In this document: positions 58,920 through 64,000 of the stretch, one piece after another
Position numbering within the stretch: position 1 is the first letter of the stretch
How the letters are laid out: each line of letters starts with the position of its first letter
NCBI RefSeq assembly: GCF_004006235.1
Contig: NZ_CP034753.1
Location: forward strand, 868,001-932,000
Direction: 5' to 3'
Length of the DNA: 64,000 nucleotides
From: Agromyces sp. LHK192
GTDB lineage: Bacteria > Actinomycetota > Actinomycetes > Actinomycetales > Microbacteriaceae
Made by a program: the position numbers and the translations under genes
The notes under the pieces: model-generated
Database searches by the model: none
The model's input: only the letters and a program-made list of their open reading frames with translations
What the model was told of the DNA's origin: nothing

Positions 58920-60215
58920 TCAGCCGAGTTGGTCGCGCCGTCGCGTCAGGTACTCGGTCTCGGCGCGGTTGCCCGCGAGCGCGATCGCGCGGTCGTAGGC
59001 CGCCCGCGCCTCGTCGTCGCGCCCGAGGCGGCGCAGCAGGTCCGCCCGCGCGGCATGGAACGCGTGATAGCCGTCGAGCGCCGCGGCGAACGGGCCGATG
59101 AGGGCGAGCGCGGCATCCGGGCCGTCGAGTTCGGCGACCGCGATCGCGCGGTTCAGCGCAACGACCGGCGACGGATCGATCAGCGTCAGCCGGTCGTACA
59201 GTGCCACGACCTGCCACCAGTCGGTCTCGTCGGCGACCGGGGCATCGGTGTGCACGGCGTTGATCGCCGCGAGCACCTGGTACCGGCCCGGCGACTCGCC
59301 GGACTCGAGGCGCTCGCGGACGAGCCGGTGCCCCTCCGCGATGAGCGATGCGTCCCACAGTGCCCGGTCCTGCTCGGCGAGCGGAACTAGCGCGCCGTCG
59401 GCCGAGACCCGCGCCGGACGCCGGGCCTCGGTGAGCAGCATCAGGGCGAGGAGTCCCGCGACCTCGCCGTCGTCGGGCAGCAGGTCGCGAACGAGCCGTG
59501 TCAGGCGAATCGCCTCGGCGGTGAGGTCGGCGCGCACCGGGTCGGACTCGACACCCGTCGCGAGGTATCCCTCGTTGAACGCGAGGTACAGCACCGCGAG
59601 CACGCCCCCGACGCGCTCGGGCAGGTCGGCGGCCGACGGCACGCGGTACGGGACGCCCGCCGCCGAGATCTTGTCCTTCGCGCGAGTGATGCGGCGGGCC
59701 ATCGCGCCCTCCTGCACGAGGAACGCGCGGGCGATCTCGTCGACCGAGAGTCCGCCGAGCATGCGGAGCGTGAGGGCGACGCGCGCCTCCATCGCCAGGG
59801 CCGGGTGGCAGCAGGTGAACACGAGCTGGAGCCGGTCGTCGTCGACCGCGCCGATCGGGTCGGGCGGGGAGTCATCCGTCAGCATCATCGCCTCGCGGTG
59901 CTTGTCGTCGCGGCGCTGCTCGCGGCGCAGCCGGTCGAGCGCCCTCCGGATCGCGGTGGTCGTGAGCCACCCGCCGGGGTTCGGCGGCACGCCGTCGGTC
60001 GGCCACCGCTCGACCGCGACCGCGAACGCCTCGGCGGCGGCATCCTCGGCGATATCGAGGGAACCGAAGCGCCGGGCGAGCGTCGCGACCACCCGGGCCC
60101 ACTCGTCGCGGTGGACCCGGGCGAGCGCGTCGCCCGCGTCGCTCAGGAGGGCTCCGACCGGTCGACAGCGGTCGGCGGCGGGAGGAACGGCCGAAGCTCG
60201 AGCCGCCGGTTGCAC
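58920..60215 (-). CDS. ECF42-group RNA polymerase sigma factor
   Basis: 431 residues from GTG 60215. Sigma2 (WARVVATLARRFGSLDIAEDAAAEAFAVAVERW), sigma4 (LTLRMLGGLSVDEIARAFLVQEGAMARRITRAKDKI) and a long C-terminal TPR-like domain (about 210-431), the DUF6596/TPR extension of ECF42. It is normally paired with a YCII/DGPF protein, which precedes it here. The true start is uncertain: a CTG at 60146 would give the usual coupled overlap with the YCII stop, while the GTG at 60215 overlaps by 73 bases. Confidence 0.9.
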   Translation of the reverse strand: MQPAARASAVPPAADRCRPVGALLSDAGDALARVHRDEWARVVATLARRFGSLDIAEDAAAEAFAVAVERWPTDGVPPNPGGWLTTTAIRRALDRLRREQRRDDKHREAMMLTDDSPPDPIGAVDDDRLQLVFTCCHPALAMEARVALTLRMLGGLSVDEIARAFLVQEGAMARRITRAKDKISAAGVPYRVPSAADLPERVGGVLAVLYLAFNEGYLATGVESDPVRADLTAEAIRLTRLVRDLLPDDGEVAGLLALMLLTEARRPARVSADGALVPLAEQDRALWDASLIAEGHRLVRERLESGESPGRYQVLAAINAVHTDAPVADETDWWQVVALYDRLTLIDPSPVVALNRAIAVAELDGPDAALALIGPFAAALDGYHAFHAARADLLRRLGRDDEARAAYDRAIALAGNRAETEYLTRRRDQLG

Positions 60216-60502
60216 GCCCGCGACCCCTCGGTCATGAGCGCGAGGGCGACGTCGAGATCGGGTGCCTCGATGATCCAGAGGCCCGCGATGTGCTCCTTCG
60301 ACTCGATGAACGGGCCGTCGGTGAGCAGCGGGCGCTCGCCGCGGTTGTCGATCACGGTCGAGGTCGACGGCGCCGCGAGCCCGCCTGCGAAGACCCAGTG
60401 GCCGCGAGCCACCAGCCGCTCGTTGAACGCGGTGATCTCGCGCATCTCCTCGGCCGTGCCGGAGTTCGTGCGGTCGTCGATCACCGACACCAGGTACTGC
60501 AT
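60143..60502 (-). CDS. YCII-related DGPF-domain protein (ECF42 partner)
   Basis: 119 residues. QYLVSVIDDRTNSGTAEEMREITAFNERLVARGHWVFAGGL and LLTDGPFIESKEHIAGLWIIEAPDLDVALALMTEGS show the DGPF motif with the acidic residues after it. This is the standard partner of ECF42 sigma factors and is thought to be under its control. It is followed by the sigma gene and preceded by a RibD-like reductase gene at 15 bases. Confidence 0.92.
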   Translation of the reverse strand: MQYLVSVIDDRTNSGTAEEMREITAFNERLVARGHWVFAGGLAAPSTSTVIDNRGERPLLTDGPFIESKEHIAGLWIIEAPDLDVALALMTEGSRACNRRLELRPFLPPPTAVDRSEPS

Positions 60503-60517
60503 GTCACACCTCCCCGT

Positions 60518-61141
60518 TCATGCATACTCCGGTCGACCGTCGGGGCGGAAGGTCTGCGCGACCACGCCGTTCGCGAAGGTGCGCGAATCGAGCAGCTCGA
60601 GTGCAACGTCCGGTCCGTCGACGTCGAACAGGCGGATGCCTCCGCCCCCGACGATCACGGGGAAGACGATGAGCGTCAGCTCGTCGACGAGCCCGCGCGC
60701 GAGCAGCCATCGGATGAGCTGCCCGCTGCCGTGCACCTGGAGTTCGCCGCCCGGTCGGGCCTTCAGTTCCCGGATGCGCCGCTCGAGGCCGGCTTCGTCG
60801 CTCCGGCCGGGAAGCACGGTGGTCTCGGCCCAGGCCGGCTCCGTGATCGAGTCGGATGCCACGAACTTCGGCCGCGAGTTCAGGGAGGCGACGAACGGGT
60901 CGTCGAGGTCGTCCTTGCGCACCCCGCCCCAGTACGCGGCGAACAGGTCGTACGTGCGCCGACCGAACAGGAACGCGTCGGCGCGCAGGTAGGCGTCGGC
61001 GACGTACGCCGTCGACTCCGGCTCGTCGAACGGCATCGCCCAGCCGCCCCGGTCGAACCCGGGGTCGAGCACGGGGTCGTTTCCGCCGTTCGCCTGCATG
61101 ACCCCGTCGACGGTGACCTGCGTGTTCGTGACCAGCTTCAT
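60518..61141 (-). CDS. RibD-like dihydrofolate-reductase-family protein
   Basis: 207 residues. KLVTNTQVTVDGVMQ, FLFGRRTYDLFAAYW, GGELQVHGSGQLIRWLLARGLVDELTLIVFPVIVGGG are RibD_C/DHFR-like signatures. First gene of the ECF42 operon (RibD-like, YCII, sigma). The paralogue at 53598 is not linked to a sigma. GAAGGGATC lies before ATG 61141. Substrate unknown. Confidence 0.9.
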   Translation of the reverse strand: MKLVTNTQVTVDGVMQANGGNDPVLDPGFDRGGWAMPFDEPESTAYVADAYLRADAFLFGRRTYDLFAAYWGGVRKDDLDDPFVASLNSRPKFVASDSITEPAWAETTVLPGRSDEAGLERRIRELKARPGGELQVHGSGQLIRWLLARGLVDELTLIVFPVIVGGGGIRLFDVDGPDVALELLDSRTFANGVVAQTFRPDGRPEYA

Positions 61142-61238
61142 GATCGGATCCCTTCTGCGGATGCCCCTCCTGGGCACCCTCTCACCGATTCCACGAACGG
61201 GGTCGGCCGGATCGGACAGCTCGGGCGAAGATTCCTGA

Positions 61239-62204
61239 TCAGGATTCCGCTGCGCGCCGACGCGCGACCCGGCGCCGCTCGCGACCCAGACGCTGGGCCC
61301 AGAGCTGCACGCTGAGCGTCAGCACGCCGGCGACGATGATCGAGAGCAGGTTGATGCCGAGTTGGATCGTCGCGGTGCCGGCGATGTCCCAGGCGCCGAC
61401 GGTGGCGGCGACGGCGATCGCGCCCGCAGCGGGAACCGTCGTCACCGAGATCAGCACGCCGATGAGGGCGCCCGACTTCGCGGACGTCAGCGACAGGATG
61501 CCCGCGACACCCGCGAGGAACGCGACGACCCAGCTGAGCGCGTCGGGCGACCAGATGAAGCTCGTCGACGGATGCTGCTCGAGGAACGGGTTGCGGGCGA
61601 ACACGCCGGCCCACCGCAGCACGGCGCCGAAGAGCACGGTGGCGAGCACCGCGAAGGCGAAGCCGATCGTCAGGGTCGCCAGCGACCGGCCGACGACGCG
61701 GCCGCGGCGCCGGACGATGCCCACGGCGATCGCCGCGAGCGGTCCGAACTCGGGGCCCACGATCATGGCGCCGACGATGAGGATCGGCTGGTCGATGACG
61801 ATGCCGACCGCGGCGATCATCGTGGCGATCGCGATGAACGCGAGGAACGTCGCCGACAGGCGCACCTCGTCGTTCGTCTTCGCCTCGACCTCCTCCCAGA
61901 CGACCGCGTCGTCGTCACCGCCCATGGCGTCGTCGCGATCACGGTCGGTCGTGTACCGGTCGAGCTCGAGGTCGAGGTGCTCGGCCGAGATCGAACCGGA
62001 TGCCGCGAGCCCCGTGTGCCGCAGGCGGCCCAGCAGTTCGCTCGCGCCGGCGCGGTCGACGTCGAACAGCACGACGTCGCCCGCGGGGGAGACGGCGGCA
62101 TTCGGGTGCACGACGTGGTTCGTGACGTCGTCGACGGCGTCGCGCAGGACGGCATCGACGGCGTCGCGCAGGTCGGGTGGGACGATCAGGCGCACGTGCA
62201 GCAC
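61239..62204 (-). CDS. DUF389-family membrane protein
   Basis: 321 residues, GTG start. A soluble N-terminal ACT-like domain (about 1-85) with MLHVRLIVPPDLRDAVDAVL, then about six helices with the family's Gly-rich stretch ILIVGAMIVGPEFGPLAAIAVGIVRRR. Function of DUF389 is unknown, perhaps in transport or stress. GATACT (62216-62211, reverse) six bases before the GTG gives a leaderless pattern. Highly GC-rich repeats (62217-62276) follow. Confidence 0.88.
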   Translation of the reverse strand: MLHVRLIVPPDLRDAVDAVLRDAVDDVTNHVVHPNAAVSPAGDVVLFDVDRAGASELLGRLRHTGLAASGSISAEHLDLELDRYTTDRDRDDAMGGDDDAVVWEEVEAKTNDEVRLSATFLAFIAIATMIAAVGIVIDQPILIVGAMIVGPEFGPLAAIAVGIVRRRGRVVGRSLATLTIGFAFAVLATVLFGAVLRWAGVFARNPFLEQHPSTSFIWSPDALSWVVAFLAGVAGILSLTSAKSGALIGVLISVTTVPAAGAIAVAATVGAWDIAGTATIQLGINLLSIIVAGVLTLSVQLWAQRLGRERRRVARRRAAES

Positions 62205-62276
62205 GGCGCCAGTATCGCGCGCGGGCCGCGCCGCGCGCGGGAGGGCGCGCGCTGCGCGCGCACCCCCGCACCGGCC

Positions 62277-62660
62277 TCACATCCACTGCACGAGCTGGAC
62301 GATCACCCCGTTCGGGTCCTCGTACTGGCTGTACCGCTCTCCCCAGGGTTCGGTCTCGGGCGGCGTGACGACGCGGATGCCGCGGTCGACGAGGTCGTCG
62401 TGCCAGGCGTCGAGTGCGTCGGTGACGAAGACGACGAGCAGGCCGTCGCCTGCCGAGCCGGAGCGGTGGGCGGGCTTGAAGGACTCGAGGCCGGTGCGGA
62501 GGTAGATCACGTTGCATCCGACATCGTCGCGCCGGAGCGACACGACGTCGCCGTGGTCCATCTCGACCTCGAAGTCGAACATGCCGACGAGGAAGTCGCG
62601 GGACGCCGCGGGGTCGGCGACGTTGAGCGAGAGGGCGGTTCGGGAGATGGCGTGCGGCAT
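62277..62660 (-). CDS. VOC-superfamily (glyoxalase-like) protein
   Basis: 127 residues. ALSLNVADPAASRDFLVGMFDFEVEMDHGDVVSLRRD and GERYSQYEDPNGVIVQLVQW are the paired beta-alpha-beta-beta units; the metal ligands usually found at the first His/Gln and last Glu are partly changed. It could be a dioxygenase, glyoxalase or antibiotic-binding protein. Divergent from a TetR gene across a clear dyad, so the TetR probably controls it. Confidence 0.87.
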   Translation of the reverse strand: MPHAISRTALSLNVADPAASRDFLVGMFDFEVEMDHGDVVSLRRDDVGCNVIYLRTGLESFKPAHRSGSAGDGLLVVFVTDALDAWHDDLVDRGIRVVTPPETEPWGERYSQYEDPNGVIVQLVQWM

Positions 62661-62673
62661 GGATCACCTTTTC

Positions 62674-62706
62674 GTATGTTGTACGGATAAATAACGTACA
62701 CCATAC
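62674..62706. promoter_or_regulatory. TetR operator dyad between VOC and TetR genes
   Basis: GTATGTTGTACG (62674-62685) and CGTACACCATAC (62695-62706) are complements at 11 of 12 positions around a 9-base centre. The right arm covers the CATACT -10 box of the TetR gene. Confidence 0.75.
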
Positions 62707-62714
62707 TGAAATGC

Positions 62715-63464
62715 ATGGCAAGCGATGACCCCGGCACCGTCCAGCTCCTCTGGCGGCACGAACTGCCCACCCCGCCGAAGCTCGGTCGTCCGCGCAAGAT
62801 CACGCTCGACGCGGTGATCGAGGCCGGAGTCCGCATCGCCGACGAGCTCGGCACGCCCGACTTCGCACTGCGGGCGGTCGCCGATGCGCTCGAGGTCGGC
62901 ACGATGACGCTCTATTCCTACGTGTCGACGAAGGAACAGCTGCTCGAACTCATGGTCGATCGCTGCCGGGAGACGATGGCGTTCACGCCCGGCGAGACCG
63001 GCGGTGACCGCGCCTGGCGCGAGAGCCTCGCGCTGGTGGCCGCCGACAACCTCGCGCTGCTGGCGAGGCATCCGTGGATGGCCCACCTCGAATCCGAGCG
63101 CGCGGTACTCGGTCCGGGCACCCTCGCGAAGTACGAACGCGAACTGCAGGCCGTCGAGTCCCTGCGCCTCGACGACCCAGGGAAGGATGCCGCGCTCGCG
63201 CTCGTGCTCGACTTCGTGCGGGCGAGCGCGCGGGCGCTCGCCGCGGCATCCGTGGAGCGCGCCGTCGAGACGCCCGAGCAGTGGTGGGCGCGAGAGGGCG
63301 AGCTGCTCGCGGCACTCGGCGTCGAAGCCCGGTTCCCGCTCGCGAGTCGGATCGGTGCCGCTGCCGGCGCGACGGCCAACGCCGCGCACGACGCCCGCCG
63401 GGCCTACGAGTTCGGCCTCGCCGTCATCCTCGACGGCATCGAGCGGCAGCAGGAGGCCGGATAG
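62715..63464 (+). CDS. TetR family regulator
   Basis: 249 residues. A Pro-rich leader (1-28) precedes RPRKITLDAVIEAGVRIADELGTPDFALRAVADALEVGTMTLYSYVSTKEQLLEL in pieces; recognition helix TMTLYSYVSTK. C-terminal TetR_C_11-like ligand domain. CATACT at 62702 lies seven bases before the ATG, overlapped by the dyad, so leaderless and autoregulated. The likely target is the divergent VOC gene. Confidence 0.92.
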   Translation: MASDDPGTVQLLWRHELPTPPKLGRPRKITLDAVIEAGVRIADELGTPDFALRAVADALEVGTMTLYSYVSTKEQLLELMVDRCRETMAFTPGETGGDRAWRESLALVAADNLALLARHPWMAHLESERAVLGPGTLAKYERELQAVESLRLDDPGKDAALALVLDFVRASARALAAASVERAVETPEQWWAREGELLAALGVEARFPLASRIGAAAGATANAAHDARRAYEFGLAVILDGIERQQEAG

Positions 63465-63524
63465 GTGGCAGAGGGGGGCGCGTCGCGGTTGCGGCGGCGT
63501 CGCCGACCGGCGAGGCTCGCGGGC

Positions 63525-64000
63525 ATGACCGCGCCAACGTCGCTCCGCGTCCCTCGCCCTGACGGTGCCGCCATCGCTGCCGAAGTCCGCGGCTCGGCGG
63601 GGCATCCGCTGGTCCTGCTCGTTGCCGGCGGCGAGTCGTCGATGGACTGGTGGCGACCCGCGTTCTGCGACCTGATCGTCGAACGGGGATTCCGAGTCGC
63701 ACGCTACGACCAGCGCGGCATGGGCGAGACGACGCTGGGTCCGCCCGGATCCCGGCGCGACGGACTCGAGGTCAGCCTGGGCGACGCGCTCGCCGTGCTC
63801 GACGCCGCCGGTGCGGCGGACGCGCACTGGGTCGGGTTCTCGGCTGGCGGCTGGGTCTGCCAACTGGCCGCGCTCGATCACCCCGACCGCGTGCGGGCCC
63901 TGACGCTCGTGTCGAGTTCGCCGACGATGTTCGAGACCGACGACGACCTGCCGGCATCCGCCGAACGGTTGCAGCAGGCGTGGGCGAACCCACGTCCCGA
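63525..64000 (+). CDS. alpha/beta hydrolase (3' end outside window)
   Basis: 158 codons visible, ATG 63525, no stop before the edge. GHPLVLLVAGGESSMDWW is the oxyanion region, RVARYDQRGMGET the strand after it, and VGFSAGGWVCQLAALDHPDRVRALTLVSSSP the nucleophile elbow (S in GFSAGG). It resembles the hydrolase family of haloperoxidases and esterases. GAGGCT is seven bases before the ATG, so a leaderless start is possible. Downstream of the TetR gene with a 60-base gap. Confidence 0.88.
   Translation, partial: MTAPTSLRVPRPDGAAIAAEVRGSAGHPLVLLVAGGESSMDWWRPAFCDLIVERGFRVARYDQRGMGETTLGPPGSRRDGLEVSLGDALAVLDAAGAADAHWVGFSAGGWVCQLAALDHPDRVRALTLVSSSPTMFETDDDLPASAERLQQAWANPRP

Noticed and set aside
62217..62276. 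GCGCGC-rich stretch as a replication or recombination site
   Set aside because: Simple low-complexity GC tract between two reverse-strand genes; nothing specific to support a function.

Overview
The window is high-GC DNA (about 70 percent or more by eye) with actinobacterial gene style: GTG starts, many 1-8 base stop/start overlaps, SufU-type Fe-S genes and many ECF sigma, TetR, MarR, ArsR and PadR regulators. The word GGATGC/GCATCC recurs throughout, and many genes have a TANNNT -10 box only 6-7 bases before the start codon (leaderless transcripts). This fits the family Microbacteriaceae, perhaps Agromyces-like; the genus is inference. It reads as ordinary chromosome: no tRNA, rRNA, IS element, prophage, CRISPR or plasmid gene was seen.

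Layout. 1-8 kb: end of an alpha/beta hydrolase gene, a MarR regulator, then a reverse-strand group sufS-sufU, an orphan ectB-type diaminobutyrate aminotransferase and a CHY zinc-finger gene; a BBE-type flavoprotein, a GNAT enzyme, a PLDc_N membrane protein and a hydrolase/TetR divergent pair. 8.8-13.4 kb: a very large secreted amylase with two GH13 domains, two CBM25-like domains and an FnIII domain. 13.6-25.4 kb: XRE regulator, second PLDc_N protein, cupin, ArsR-SRPBCC-SDR operon with an operator lying over a leaderless start, TMEM175-type channel, PadR/DUF2812 pair, ABC-F ATPase, and an ECF41 sigma operon with two NmrA-type oxidoreductases. 25.9-29.4 kb: a large secreted PL9-type pectate lyase behind a perfect LacI-type operator. 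29.5-45 kb: flavin oxidase, small secreted peptide, two MFS exporters with their own regulators, SRPBCC/ArsR/TetR/MarR cassettes, a degenerate serine-recombinase-like protein, TerC, a CPBP protease, a GNAT-GH16 fusion, an SGNH hydrolase and a cupin pair. 45-64 kb: a second ECF41 operon (with an AhpD-like protein), squalene-cyclase-like protein, zeta-crystallin-type reductase, AlkZ/AlkX-like protein, a PadR-DUF1048-DUF1048-DrrA-DrrB type export operon, RibD-like reductases, Lrp/LysE, SGNH lipoprotein and cytochrome b561, an ECF42/YCII/RibD-like operon, DUF389, a VOC/TetR pair and a truncated alpha/beta hydrolase.

How it fits together. Two themes stand out. One is plant-polysaccharide scavenging: the amylase and the pectate lyase each carry LacI/cre-like operators, suggesting sugar control by a regulator encoded elsewhere. 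The other is a dense set of small self-regulated stress and detoxification cassettes (three ECF sigma modules, three TetR, two PadR, two ArsR, three MarR/XRE regulators). The operators of several can be read directly from inverted repeats.

The less expected items are: a 64-bp near-palindromic intergenic element present twice; strong hairpins at the predicted 5' ends of both ECF41-type transcripts; at least seventeen probable leaderless genes; short tandem repeats sitting on or beside stop codons; an orphan ectB that may feed diaminobutyrate into the cell wall; and a GNAT-GH16 fusion lacking the central catalytic Asp.
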